A stretch of DNA of 64,000 nt, from positions 3,162,001-3,226,000 of the forward strand of contig NZ_CP135921.1 in the NCBI RefSeq assembly GCF_032397745.1, in the 5' to 3' direction. The number at the start of each line of letters is the position of its first letter. Positions within the stretch are counted from its first letter, which is position 1. This DNA comes from Bradyrhizobium prioriisuperbiae (lineage in GTDB: Bacteria > Pseudomonadota > Alphaproteobacteria > Rhizobiales > Xanthobacteraceae). The notes under the pieces were generated by a model that was not told where the DNA came from, ran no database searches, and saw only the letters and a list, made by a program, of their open reading frames with translations. Shown piece by piece: positions 42,146 to 52,537 of the stretch. The translations under genes and the position numbers were made by a program.

Positions 42146-43517
42146 AACGTTCGCTCAGCAGTTTGTAGATCGCGCGCGCCGCCTGGCATTCGCCGCCTTC
42201 GGGCCGCGCCGGCTTGGCGGTCGGCGTCCAGCCGTAGATATCGACATGCAGCCAGCTTTTCGCCGCCTCGACGAAGCGTTGCAGGAACAGTGCGCAGGTG
42301 ATCGAGCCGGCGAAGCCGTTCGAGGGAGCGTTGTTGATGTCGGCGATCTTGGAGTCGAGCCATTTGTCGTAGGCCGGCCACAGCGGCATCCGCCACAACG
42401 GATCGTTTTCCTGTCGGGCACAGCGGGCGATATCGCCGGCCAGCGTTTCGTCATTGGTGTAGAAGGGCGGAAGATCTGGCCCCAGCGCGACGCGTGCGGC
42501 GCCGGTCAGTGTTCCCAGGTCGATCAGGAGGTCGGGCTTGTCCTCGTCGGCGAGCGCCAGCGCGTCGGCCAGCACCAGCCGTCCTTCGGCGTCGGTGTTG
42601 CCGATCTCGACGGTCGGTCCCTTGCGTGAGGGGAAGATATCGAGCGGGCGAAAAGCGTTGCCGGCGACTGAATTTTCCACCGCCGGAATCAGCACCCGCA
42701 GGCGGATTTTGAGCTTCGCCGCCATCGCCATCTGCGCCAGCGCCAGCACGTTGGCGGCGCCGCCCATGTCCTTTTTCATGATCAGCATGCCGCTGGACGG
42801 CTTCAGATCGAGGCCGCCGGTATCGAAGCAGACGCCCTTGCCGACCAAGGTCACCTTCGGGTGCGCGGGATCGCCCCAGCTGATGTCGATCAGGCGGGGC
42901 GCGCGCGGCGAAGCGCGTCCGACGGCGTGAATCAGTGGAAAGTTCTGCTGCAGGAGATCGTCACCAACGATGCAGGTGAATGTCGCGTCAAAGCGATCCG
43001 CGAGCGCCTTCGCCGCCTGGGCGAGTTCCTCCGGCCCCAAGTCATTGGCCGGTGTGTTGATCAGGTCGCGTGCGAGGGCGGCCGCCTCGCTGATGCGGGT
43101 GACATCGTCAATGTCGATCCCGTCCGGCGCAACCAGACGTGCGGCGGGCTGATCGGCCTTGCGATAGCGCGTGAACCGATAGCTGCCCAGGGCAAACGCC
43201 AGGGTCGCCAAGCGCGTGTCGTGGGGAGCATTGGCGAAACGATAGACTCCGGCCGGCAGCAGCCCGGGCAGCTGGCCCGGCCGAAACGGGTCACCTGCGC
43301 CATCATTCGCATTTTCCAGCCCGAACAGCACCTGGGACAGAGCGCCATCGGCGGCCGGCAAAGCGAGGTACTGGCTCGGTTTCGCCACAAATCCGTTGGT
43401 TTCAGCGAATTGCCGGGCTGTCGCCGGCAGCGCCGCTTTCACGTCCGCCCATGAGGATTTGGTCACGAACGTGATGGGGATCGAAGCAGAGGCGGAAGGT
43501 TCAAAAACGCTGGGCAT
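42138..43517 (-). CDS. M17 leucyl aminopeptidase family protein
   Basis: Cytoplasmic metallopeptidase of 459 residues. KGVCFDTGGLDLKPSSGMLIMKKDMGGAA gives metal-binding and catalytic Lys/Asp residues and NTDAEGRLVLADALAL is the M17 signature with Asp and Glu ligands; the N-terminal domain is shorter than in PepA. It removes N-terminal residues from short peptides. First gene of a pair with the NlpC/P60 gene, so both probably act on the same imported peptides. Confidence 0.9.
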   Translation of the reverse strand: MPSVFEPSASASIPITFVTKSSWADVKAALPATARQFAETNGFVAKPSQYLALPAADGALSQVLFGLENANDGAGDPFRPGQLPGLLPAGVYRFANAPHDTRLATLAFALGSYRFTRYRKADQPAARLVAPDGIDIDDVTRISEAAALARDLINTPANDLGPEELAQAAKALADRFDATFTCIVGDDLLQQNFPLIHAVGRASPRAPRLIDISWGDPAHPKVTLVGKGVCFDTGGLDLKPSSGMLIMKKDMGGAANVLALAQMAMAAKLKIRLRVLIPAVENSVAGNAFRPLDIFPSRKGPTVEIGNTDAEGRLVLADALALADEDKPDLLIDLGTLTGAARVALGPDLPPFYTNDETLAGDIARCARQENDPLWRMPLWPAYDKWLDSKIADINNAPSNGFAGSITCALFLQRFVEAAKSWLHVDIYGWTPTAKPARPEGGECQAARAIYKLLSERYG

Positions 43518-43565
43518 CGAAGGTCTCGCCTGAGGAAGGGGACTGATCCGGCGGATATAGCCCGA

Positions 43566-43587
43566 TTAACCTGACGTTAGGGTTAAC
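43566..43587 (+). promoter_or_regulatory. CtrA-like box upstream of tadD
   Basis: TTAA (43566-43569), seven bases, then TTAG (43577-43580), one mismatch from the CtrA consensus TTAA-N7-TTAA, followed by GGTTAAC at 43581-43587. TTAACC-N9-GGTTAA is also an inverted repeat. It lies about 55 bases before the tadD start. Confidence 0.4.
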
Positions 43588-43639
43588 AGTCTATTGATGG
43601 CGTCATCTCCTGCCGTATTCCGTCGAATTTTGTGAGTAG

Positions 43640-44473
43640 ATGCGCATGCGTGACCAGCCTCATTTTGCCCGGCTTCTGCTGTCCGCAGCGACAGTGGTGA
43701 TCTTGGCCGCGGCGGCTGCCGGGTGTCAAACGATGGCGCGATCCTCCGGCGACGTGACCGGCTCGGTGGGTGGGCCTCTTGGAGCACGGGCTGAAGCGCC
43801 GGCTGGCCGCGATGCCCGCACTCCCATCGACGGATTGGGTGAGCGCTATCGTGCCAATCCGCGAGATCCGGACGCCGCGCTCAAATACGGTCAGGCATTG
43901 CGTACCAATGGCCAGCGCACCCAGGCCGTTGCGGTGCTCGAGGCCGCAACGCTGGCGAACCCCGGCAACAAGCCGCTGCTGGCGACCTATGGACGCGCGT
44001 TGGCCGAAAACGGCAATTTCAAGCTGGCGTTCGATACGTTGAGCCAGGCCCATACGCCGGCGAATCCCGATTGGCGCATTCTGTCCGTGCAAGGGACGAC
44101 CCTGGATCAGATGGGACGTCATGACGAGGCGCGCCGCTATTACGCGAGCGCCCTGAAAATTGTACCTGAGGAACCCTCGGTGCTGTCCAATCTCGGATTG
44201 TCCTACATGCTGTCCAAGGAGCTGCCCAAATCGGAAGAAACGCTGCGTCGGGCCTACAGCAGCCCCGGCGCCGATGTTCGTGTCCGGCAGAATCTGGCTC
44301 TGGTCGTGGGTCTGCAGGGTCGCTTTTCCGAGGCGGAAACCATCGTCAAGGCGGATCTGCCGCCGGAAGAAGCCGCCGCCAACGTCGCCTATCTGAAGCA
44401 GATGCTCAATCGCAGTGAAGGTTCTCGGCAGGGCGCGCAGAGCGAAGCTGCCTCCGCCCCGCATCGCTCCTGA
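43640..44473 (+). CDS. tadD: TPR lipoprotein TadD of the Tad pilus
   Basis: Lipoprotein of 277 residues. The signal ends with a lipobox (AAAAGC), and DPDAALKYGQALRTNGQRTQA, KPLLATYGRALAENGNFKLA, DEARRYYASALKIVPEEP and SNLGLSYMLSKELPKSEETL are successive TPR units. In Tad systems TadD is the pilotin-like factor needed for secretin assembly. It converges with tadC, so it is transcribed apart from the rest of the pilus genes. Confidence 0.82.
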   Translation: MRMRDQPHFARLLLSAATVVILAAAAAGCQTMARSSGDVTGSVGGPLGARAEAPAGRDARTPIDGLGERYRANPRDPDAALKYGQALRTNGQRTQAVAVLEAATLANPGNKPLLATYGRALAENGNFKLAFDTLSQAHTPANPDWRILSVQGTTLDQMGRHDEARRYYASALKIVPEEPSVLSNLGLSYMLSKELPKSEETLRRAYSSPGADVRVRQNLALVVGLQGRFSEAETIVKADLPPEEAAANVAYLKQMLNRSEGSRQGAQSEAASAPHRS

Positions 44474-44536
44474 TCGACAGCTTTTCCGGCAAGTAGCCCC
44501 GACCAGATCATCGTCGGGGACGTCACATCCATTCCG

Positions 44537-45514
44537 TCAGTGCATGTAACCTGTAACCTTGATCGCTGTCGGTCCCATGATCACGATGAACAGGACCGGC
44601 AGGAAGAACAGGATCATCGGCACGGTCAGCTTCGGCGGCAAGGCCGCCGCCTTCTTCTCGGCCTCGTTCATGCGCATGTCGCGATTTTCCTGGGCCAGAA
44701 CGCGTAACGTATGAGCCATCGGTGTGCCATAACGTTCAGCTTGCTGAAGCGCCAGCGCGACGGATTTGACGCCTTCCAGGCCGATCCGCTTGGCGAGATT
44801 CTCATAGGCGACCTTGCGATCCTGCAGGTATGAAAGCTCCGCGGTTGCGAGTGTCAGTTCTTCCGCGAGCGGGATCGATTGCGCGCTGATCTCCTGGCTG
44901 ACCCTGCGGAACGCGGCTTCGATCGACATGCCGGATTCGATGCAGATCAGTGTCAGGTCGATAGCGTCGGGAAAGGCACGCTTGATCGAAAGCTGCCGTT
45001 TGGAAATCGCGTTCCTGAGAAAAAGCATCGGCGCCTGCAGGCCGAGATAGGACATGCCAATGCAGATGGCGAGTTTTATGGTGAAGGGCTGCTGCAACTT
45101 CGATAACACGAAGACGTAAAACGCGCTCGCCAGCAAGAAGGCAATTGGAGTGACCATGCGAAAAAATAGGAAGGTCGTGTAAGGCGCCTGACCGCGGTAT
45201 CCGGCCATGACCAGCTTTTCGCGCGCGGACTCCTGTGCGACCCATTTTCCAAGGTTGAAATCGTCGACGGCCTTCTGAACGAGTTGCCGGGGCGCCTGTC
45301 GCAAGGTTACTTTTTCGGTGCGATTCATCCTGTCGCGCTCTCGCTGCCGGATGCGCTCGCGTTCGCTGGCAACGGCTTTCATCCGCTTGGAGAGATCCTC
45401 TCCGGCAAGCAGCGGCGTAATCAGAGTGTAAGCGGTGGCGCTGGCTGCAATCGCAGCCAGCAGCATCGCCAGAAAGCGGGTGTCGTGGAGTTTCTCGACC
45501 AGGAACTCGAACAT
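44537..45514 (-). CDS. tadC: Tad pilus inner-membrane protein TadC
   Basis: Type II secretion F-domain protein of 325 residues, one of the two platform proteins of the Tad machine. One span near the N-terminus, one around 120 and a C-terminal hydrophobic pair (LTVPMILFFLPVLFIVIMG) frame the F domain DAIDLTLICIESGMSIEAAFRRVSQE. It lies 9 bases after tadB and is the last gene of the leftward cpaB-tadC group. Confidence 0.9.
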   Translation of the reverse strand: MFEFLVEKLHDTRFLAMLLAAIAASATAYTLITPLLAGEDLSKRMKAVASERERIRQRERDRMNRTEKVTLRQAPRQLVQKAVDDFNLGKWVAQESAREKLVMAGYRGQAPYTTFLFFRMVTPIAFLLASAFYVFVLSKLQQPFTIKLAICIGMSYLGLQAPMLFLRNAISKRQLSIKRAFPDAIDLTLICIESGMSIEAAFRRVSQEISAQSIPLAEELTLATAELSYLQDRKVAYENLAKRIGLEGVKSVALALQQAERYGTPMAHTLRVLAQENRDMRMNEAEKKAAALPPKLTVPMILFFLPVLFIVIMGPTAIKVTGYMH

Positions 45515-45523
45515 GACGGTTTC

Positions 45524-46498
45524 TCAGAAATCGAAATTAATCATACGTTTCATCACGAGGACGCCCATGGTCATCCAGATGACGGATCCAGCAAGCATGA
45601 TCCGTCCGGTCGGATGGGTCCAAAGCAACGAGATGTAGTCGGGCGTCGATATATAAACGAACAGCATGACGAGCGGAGGCAACGCGCCGATGATCGAGGC
45701 GGATGCCTTGGCCTCCATCGACATCGCCTGGATTTTTCCTGCCATCTTCTTGCGGTCACGCAAAACCTTGGAGAGGTTTCCAAGTGCTTCGGAGAGATTT
45801 CCGCCGGATTTTTGCTGAATTGAAATGACGATGCCGAAAAAGCTCGCCTCCGGCAGCGGCATTCTATCGTAGAGGCGCATGCAGGCTTCGCCCAGCGGCA
45901 TGCCGATCGCCTGGGTCTCCACAATCGCGGCGAATTCGCTCTTGAGCGGTTCAGGCGAGTCATTCGCGACGACCCGCAGCGAGTCGAACAATGGCAGGCC
46001 CGATTTGATGCCGCGGACGATGACGTCGACGGCATCCGGCAATGCGGCGAGGAATTTTTTCTCACGACGTTTCTTGAGAAAGCCGAGAATCCAGCGCGGC
46101 AATCCAAAGCCCGCGGCAAATGCCAGGCCGAGAGCCGGCAGGAGGCCTGCGCCGACGACCAGCGGAATCAGGAAGGCGAGCGCGCCGAGCACGGCCGAGA
46201 TGACCATGAATTTTTCCTTCGACCAGGTCAGGCCCGCCTGGGTAATTCGCGTTGCAATCGCGACTTTCTGCGCTTTCCGGTTTCGTTCTTCGATTTCTTT
46301 GATCGACGCCTCGACCTGATCGCGTCGCGTGCGCTGGTTCCGGTCGCCCATGCGGGTAACCGGTTCGGCCTTGGAAAGCGATGCACGGCGTTTGGCGCTT
46401 TGCCGCTCTCCGGAGAGCAGCGGGTAGATGAACACCCACGCCAGCCCGCCGACAAAGAGAGCCGCGAGAAACGCGAAAGCCAGCGATTGCAGTTTCAT
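45524..46498 (-). CDS. tadB: Tad pilus inner-membrane protein TadB
   Basis: F-domain protein of 324 residues, paralogous to TadC. The F domain reads PDAVDVIVRGIKSGLPLFDSL and QQKSGGNLSEALGNLSKVLRDR. An N-terminal anchor (LAFAFLAALFVGGLAWVFIY) and later spans place it in the inner membrane. With TadC it would form the platform on which the CpaF ATPase works. There is a 133-base gap to cpaF with no gene in it. Confidence 0.9.
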   Translation of the reverse strand: MKLQSLAFAFLAALFVGGLAWVFIYPLLSGERQSAKRRASLSKAEPVTRMGDRNQRTRRDQVEASIKEIEERNRKAQKVAIATRITQAGLTWSKEKFMVISAVLGALAFLIPLVVGAGLLPALGLAFAAGFGLPRWILGFLKKRREKKFLAALPDAVDVIVRGIKSGLPLFDSLRVVANDSPEPLKSEFAAIVETQAIGMPLGEACMRLYDRMPLPEASFFGIVISIQQKSGGNLSEALGNLSKVLRDRKKMAGKIQAMSMEAKASASIIGALPPLVMLFVYISTPDYISLLWTHPTGRIMLAGSVIWMTMGVLVMKRMINFDF

Positions 46499-46631
46499 AT
46501 CCCTCGCTCCTCAGCACGATCCCGGGGCAGACGCGGACATCCGTCTGCTCCAGGGCGCTTCGCAAAGCCGGTCGGCCGGACCGGTGCAGTCTCTCGGTTC
46601 TGGTGTGGCGTTTCCGAAATTCCTCGGCACA

Positions 46632-48104
<1,473 letters not shown>

Positions 48105-48120
48105 GACGTCACTCCGCGAA

Positions 48121-49386
48121 CTACGACTTCGACTTCAACCGGTCGAGGAGAGGGGCCAGCAATGAACTGCGCGACTTCTTGGTTTCGCCGCGACCGGTCA
48201 GTCGTTGCGCGATCTGAAGGAATATTTCGGCGGCGCGGTGGCTTGCCGACACCTCGGCGATCATTTGACCGTTGTTGGCGGCGATGCCAAAAGCTTGCGG
48301 TTCGAATGGAATCGAAGCCACGGGCTCGCTTTCCATCGCCTTGGCGAATTCTTTGGCGCTGATCTCGGGGCGTTTCGGGATCCCGGTCTTGTTGAGGCAA
48401 TAAAGCGGGACGCGGTCGTTGGGGCGCGCCGCTTTCAGCAGATCGAACAGGTTCTTGGTGTTTCGCAGATTCGCCAGGTCCGGCTCCGCGACGATCAGGA
48501 TATCATCGGCATTGACGAGCGCACGCCTGGCCCAACCGGACCATTGATGCGGCACGTCGAGCACGATGCAGGGCACGGCGCTCCGGAGCGTATCGAAGAT
48601 CGAATCGAAGGCTTCCGTTCCGAAATCATAGACCCGGTCCAGCGTTGCCGGTGCCGCGAGCAGGCTCAGATGGTCGGTGCATTTGGACAGCAGCCGGTCG
48701 ATGAATGCGGTGTCGACGCGATCCGGCGAAAATACGGCCTCCGCGATCCCTTGTGGAGGATCCTGGTTGTAGTCCAGACCCGCCGTGCCGAACGCGAGGT
48801 CGAGATCGGCGACCACCGAATCCAGCGCGAGATCGCGCGCGATGGCCCAGGCGACATTATGGGCGATGGTCGATGCTCCAACACCGCCTTTGGCGCCGAC
48901 GACCGCGATGATGCGGCCGACCGCCTTCGCCTCGGGTGTCGAGAACAGCCCGCAAACCGAACGAACGATGTCGATCGTCGAAACCGGTGTGATCAGGTAA
49001 TCGCTGACGCCCCGGCGAACCAGTTCGCGATAGAGCGTGACGTCGTTGATCCGCCCGATGACAACGACACGGGTCCCGGGATCGCACACCGTGGCCAAGT
49101 GATCCAGGCCGGCCAGAATGTCGCCGCGCCCGTCGGTCTCCAGGACGATGACATTCGGTGTCGGCGCGTTGCGGTAGGCCTCGGCTGCGGCGGTCATTCC
49201 GCCCATCTGGACTTTGAGATGGGCTTTGCCCAGCCGCCGGTCTGCGCCGGCGGACTGTACGGCGGCGGCGGTTTCCACGCTCTCGCAAAAGGCCTGCACC
49301 GACACGCGGGGCGCCGGTGCGATATGCTCTTCCGCCGCTGGCGCGATCGTTTCGCTGTCCGGGTTCTGTTGGGCGTAATTGATCAT
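48121..49386 (-). CDS. cpaE: Tad pilus localisation factor CpaE/TadZ
   Basis: ParA/MinD-like protein of 421 residues. An N-terminal receiver-like domain (about 60-150, ending VSDYLITPVS) lacks a clear phospho-Asp pattern. The ATPase domain has the deviant Walker A KGGVGASTIAH: the second Lys of the normal GK(S/T) is Ala171, known for this subfamily. It is thought to place the pilus at a cell pole. It overlaps cpaD by 4 bases. Confidence 0.88.
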   Translation of the reverse strand: MINYAQQNPDSETIAPAAEEHIAPAPRVSVQAFCESVETAAAVQSAGADRRLGKAHLKVQMGGMTAAAEAYRNAPTPNVIVLETDGRGDILAGLDHLATVCDPGTRVVVIGRINDVTLYRELVRRGVSDYLITPVSTIDIVRSVCGLFSTPEAKAVGRIIAVVGAKGGVGASTIAHNVAWAIARDLALDSVVADLDLAFGTAGLDYNQDPPQGIAEAVFSPDRVDTAFIDRLLSKCTDHLSLLAAPATLDRVYDFGTEAFDSIFDTLRSAVPCIVLDVPHQWSGWARRALVNADDILIVAEPDLANLRNTKNLFDLLKAARPNDRVPLYCLNKTGIPKRPEISAKEFAKAMESEPVASIPFEPQAFGIAANNGQMIAEVSASHRAAEIFLQIAQRLTGRGETKKSRSSLLAPLLDRLKSKS

Positions 49387-50132
49387 TTTCCGAGATCGCT
49401 CAGTTTGGCCCTTTCGGCATCGGGATACTGTGTCCCGGTCGCGGTGCCCTTGCGGTACTTGTCGAAGGCGATGGAGCGACGGGCGGTATAGGCCGGTGTT
49501 TCAGGGCGGGGCTGCACGAGATCCGATGGATTTTCGACCATTGCGGCCATGTTGCGTTGCACTGCGCAGCCGAAATTGTGATACGGCTTGTTTTCGACGT
49601 AGCCCTTGTTCTTGATGGATGGGCCGAGATCGTCGGGCCATAGCCCGCACGGACCGGCCTCCGCGGTGATGCGCGGGTAAGTCAGGCGGATCGTCGCAAA
49701 CTGGCGCGGATCGCTCGGGCGATAGTTGCGGGTCGTGATGCCGCGGGCCGGGATTCCGAGCGCGGTCAGGAGGGCGTGGATTTCCCGGTAGGAGTCTGCA
49801 GCCGTGCGGGCGTTCGGCGTGTCCTTGGGAATGTCGATCACGAGGCTTCCGGTGCCCTCGCGCAGCCAGGCTTGCCCCAGTCCGATCACGTCCGCACGCT
49901 GTGTTGCACTCAGGCCGCCGCGTCCGCTTCCCACGAACACCTCGACCGATTTATTGGCCTCTTCGATGACGATCGGGTGGCGCTCGCGATAATCGGTGGG
50001 AATGCTGGCCGTGACGCCGTCTTTGTCACGGGTATGGGTGAGGCATCCGCCCAGCGAGACCGACAGGCCGGCAAGCAGCAACACCGCGCCAAGTCGGCGC
50101 TTCGATATCACGGGATGGCTGGGTGCGGTCAT
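49383..50132 (-). CDS. cpaD: Tad pilus lipoprotein CpaD
   Basis: Lipoprotein of 249 residues: the signal LGAVLLLAGLSVSLGGC ends in a lipobox with Cys30. The mature part has RHPIVIEEANKSVEVFVG and a C-terminal NFGCAVQRNMAAMVENPSDLVQPR, both typical of CpaD. It is predicted to be an outer-membrane or periplasmic partner of the secretin. Located 14 bases after cpaC. Confidence 0.88.
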   Translation of the reverse strand: MTAPSHPVISKRRLGAVLLLAGLSVSLGGCLTHTRDKDGVTASIPTDYRERHPIVIEEANKSVEVFVGSGRGGLSATQRADVIGLGQAWLREGTGSLVIDIPKDTPNARTAADSYREIHALLTALGIPARGITTRNYRPSDPRQFATIRLTYPRITAEAGPCGLWPDDLGPSIKNKGYVENKPYHNFGCAVQRNMAAMVENPSDLVQPRPETPAYTARRSIAFDKYRKGTATGTQYPDAERAKLSDLGK

Positions 50133-50146
50133 TGTCCTGTCCCGTT

Positions 50147-51607
50147 TCAGTCGGTGATGAAGCCGTATTTGCCGCGATAGTTCCGGCCCGGCTCAGTTCG
50201 TCCCCGAACACCGTAGATGCGGTTGATATTGCCCAGAAGGTCGGACTGCGGATCCGCCGCGTCGACGAACCCATCGTCCGGGCGTGAGAGGTCTTTTTGC
50301 GCGACGGCACGAACGATGTAGGGCGTCACCAGCACCATCAGCTCGGTTTGCCGATTGGCGTAGTCGCGGCTGCGGAACAGCGAGCCGAGCACCGGAAGCT
50401 GCATCAGGCCGGGCAGGCCGTTGATCGATTGCTTGGTCTGCTCCTGGATCAATCCGGCAAGCGCCATCGAGCCACCCGATGGAATTTCGAGGGTGGTCTC
50501 AGCCCGGCGGGTTCGGATCGAGGGAATGGTGATCGAGTTGGTCGACGTCGCCGACGATTGCTGTGTGATATTGATGGAATTATCGTTCGACAGTTCCGAC
50601 ACTTCCGTCATCACACGCAGGCTGATCCGCCCTTCCGACATCACCACCGGGGTGAAATTGAGCGACACGCCGAATTTCTTGAACGAAATCTGGGTCGTAC
50701 AGACATGTGTGGTCGGATCGCAGGAATAACCTGCGGGAATGGGAAATTCGCCGCCGGCGATGAAGGTCGCCGACTCGCCGGAGATTGCCGTCAAGTTCGG
50801 CTCGGCCAGCGTGCGGATGACGCCGGCGCTTTCCATCGCGCGCAACGTCGCCTGAACCGAGGGAAAATTGCCGGTGATGGCGTTGGCCCCAACCAGGGCC
50901 CCGCCGTTGACGGTGAACGGGTTGTTGTTGGTAAAGCTGAGCACCGCTCCGCTGCTCAGATTGTTGAGATCGACGCCCAGCTGCTTGAGAATGTTGCGCT
51001 GGATTTCGGCCACGGTGACCTTCAGCATGACCTGATCGCGGCCGCGGACGGTGATGTTGTTGACGACTTTAGCTGCGTCTCCGACCAGCTTGGCCGCGAT
51101 ATCGGCCGCCTGCTGGGCGTCAGCGGGGCTCGTCGCCGAGCCGCTGAGCATGATGCCCTCGCCAACACCCTCGATCTGGATATCGCTGTTGGGAAAGCTC
51201 TGGCGCAGTGCGGCCCGAACGCCGTTGAGATCGCGTGTCACGGCGATATCGTAGGCCGCCATCTGCTGTCCGGCCGAATCGAAGAAGATAATGTTGGTCT
51301 GTCCGACAGCGGCGCCGATGATGTAGGCGCGCTGTGCGGACCGCACCACGGCGTTGGCGATCTTGGGATCGGCGACGAGCACGTCCTTGATGTCCCGCGG
51401 CAGGTCTACCACCATGGATTTGCCGATACCCAGCGGCAGGAAGCGCGCATTCATCTGGCCTGCCACCGCGGTCGCGACGGGCGCGCGCGTGTCGGCGGCG
51501 CGGACCTCTGAGACGACCGGGTCGAGCGTCAGAGCCGCGGCTGCGACAAACGACAATGCGCGAACCATACGTGTTCGCAGCGATCGCTGATGTTCCCCGC
51601 GCGTCAT
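50147..51607 (-). CDS. cpaC: Tad pilus secretin CpaC/RcpA
   Basis: Outer-membrane secretin of 486 residues from the ATG at 51607, with AAGGGG upstream; earlier in-frame starts add Arg-rich residues unlike a signal peptide. After the signal (MVRALSFVAAAALTLDPVVS) come the N-terminal pilus domain (GKSMVVDLPRDIKDVLVADP), a BON-like segment (LSGSATSPADAQQAADIAAKL) and the secretin domain (PNLTAISGESATFIAGGEFP to LPVLGSLFRSRDY). It forms the pilus exit pore. Confidence 0.9.
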   Translation of the reverse strand: MTRGEHQRSLRTRMVRALSFVAAAALTLDPVVSEVRAADTRAPVATAVAGQMNARFLPLGIGKSMVVDLPRDIKDVLVADPKIANAVVRSAQRAYIIGAAVGQTNIIFFDSAGQQMAAYDIAVTRDLNGVRAALRQSFPNSDIQIEGVGEGIMLSGSATSPADAQQAADIAAKLVGDAAKVVNNITVRGRDQVMLKVTVAEIQRNILKQLGVDLNNLSSGAVLSFTNNNPFTVNGGALVGANAITGNFPSVQATLRAMESAGVIRTLAEPNLTAISGESATFIAGGEFPIPAGYSCDPTTHVCTTQISFKKFGVSLNFTPVVMSEGRISLRVMTEVSELSNDNSINITQQSSATSTNSITIPSIRTRRAETTLEIPSGGSMALAGLIQEQTKQSINGLPGLMQLPVLGSLFRSRDYANRQTELMVLVTPYIVRAVAQKDLSRPDDGFVDAADPQSDLLGNINRIYGVRGRTEPGRNYRGKYGFITD

Positions 51608-51623
51608 TCCTTGCGCCCCTTCA

Positions 51624-52409
51624 TCATCTCTGCAGAGTCGTGGTCGACGGAATACCGAAGCGGACCACGTTGATCGTGTTGCCCTGACCGCGCTCAGCCC
51701 GGGTCGGCGGTGCACTGGCATCGACGATGCTGCGAAGAGCCAATGCCAAGGTTCCGGTCTGGCGCGCCTTGGACAGCGCTTCGGTCTGTTCCGGCTTCAG
51801 CTCGAGCGTCGCGGTCTTGCCGACGACGACCTTTTGGCCGTTCTTCTCTTCGATCGTTTGATCGATCGCGAGGACGCGAATATTGCTGAGAATGATTTCG
51901 GAGACGATGGACTCGCCGCCGCCTCGATCCGAGCTCTTCTCGCGGCGCGACAGGATGACGTCGACGCGATCGTTCGGCAGGATAAAGCCTCCGGCACCGG
52001 TCTCGGCCGAAATCTCGGTGGAAATGGCCCGCATGCCCGACGGCAGGATCGCCGCCATGATCCCGGATCCGGGGCCCTTGACGAGCTTCATCTCGCGAAT
52101 GGGTTCGCCCGCGATGAAAGGCGACCGGGCGATGGATCCCGTCAGTTGGGTGAGCGCGTCTGGGCGCTCGGTGCGACGAATGAAGCCACTGCTGGTGTTG
52201 GCAGCCGGCCACGTTTGCCACTGCAATTCGTTGCCGGAGACGGTCTGGCCCATCGGAATGTCGGACTTCGCGACCAGAACGTCGGCCGTTTCGATTTGCG
52301 GCGCGGGTGCCTGCGCGACGGGCGGGGGTTCTCCTCCGCTCAAGAGATAGAGCGCGATTCCGCCGGCGGCCAAAGAGACGGCCAGAACGATGATACGCCC
52401 GGTATTCAT
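51624..52409 (-). CDS. cpaB: Tad pilus assembly protein CpaB/RcpC
   Basis: Periplasmic assembly protein of 261 residues. One N-terminal anchor (IIVLAVSLAAGGIALYLL) is followed by a SAF/CpaB domain: VLVAKSDIPMGQTVSGNELQ and SPFIAGEPIREMKLV, then the RcpC-like part with MRAISTEISAETGAGGFI and NDRVDVILSRRE. The ATG at 52409 is taken; a TTG at 52427 would add 6 residues. It heads the cpaB-to-tadC group; its upstream region has strong repeat motifs. Confidence 0.88.
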   Translation of the reverse strand: MNTGRIIVLAVSLAAGGIALYLLSGGEPPPVAQAPAPQIETADVLVAKSDIPMGQTVSGNELQWQTWPAANTSSGFIRRTERPDALTQLTGSIARSPFIAGEPIREMKLVKGPGSGIMAAILPSGMRAISTEISAETGAGGFILPNDRVDVILSRREKSSDRGGGESIVSEIILSNIRVLAIDQTIEEKNGQKVVVGKTATLELKPEQTEALSKARQTGTLALALRSIVDASAPPTRAERGQGNTINVVRFGIPSTTTLQR

Positions 52410-52460
52410 ACGCTTCACTTTCCGCAAGACACTGGCGACACGTCCGTCGCTGTCTTCGGA

Positions 52461-52523
52461 TTTGACCAGTTAAAGGTCAAAGCATGGTTAATGAGGCGTA
52501 TCTAAATCACGTTAATGAGGTGT
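52461..52523 (-). promoter_or_regulatory. Control region upstream of cpaB: palindrome, direct repeats, CtrA half-site
   Basis: TTTGACC (52461-52467) and GGTCAAA (52475-52481) form a perfect palindrome with a 7-base spacer. GTTAATGAGGCGT (52487-52499) is repeated as GTTAATGAGGTGT (52511-52523), 24 bases apart, about two helical turns. On the minus strand the first repeat includes TTAACCAT, the CtrA half-motif. The 128-base gap between cpaA and cpaB therefore looks regulatory. Confidence 0.5.
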
Positions 52524-52537
52524 TTCCCTGCGTCCTT

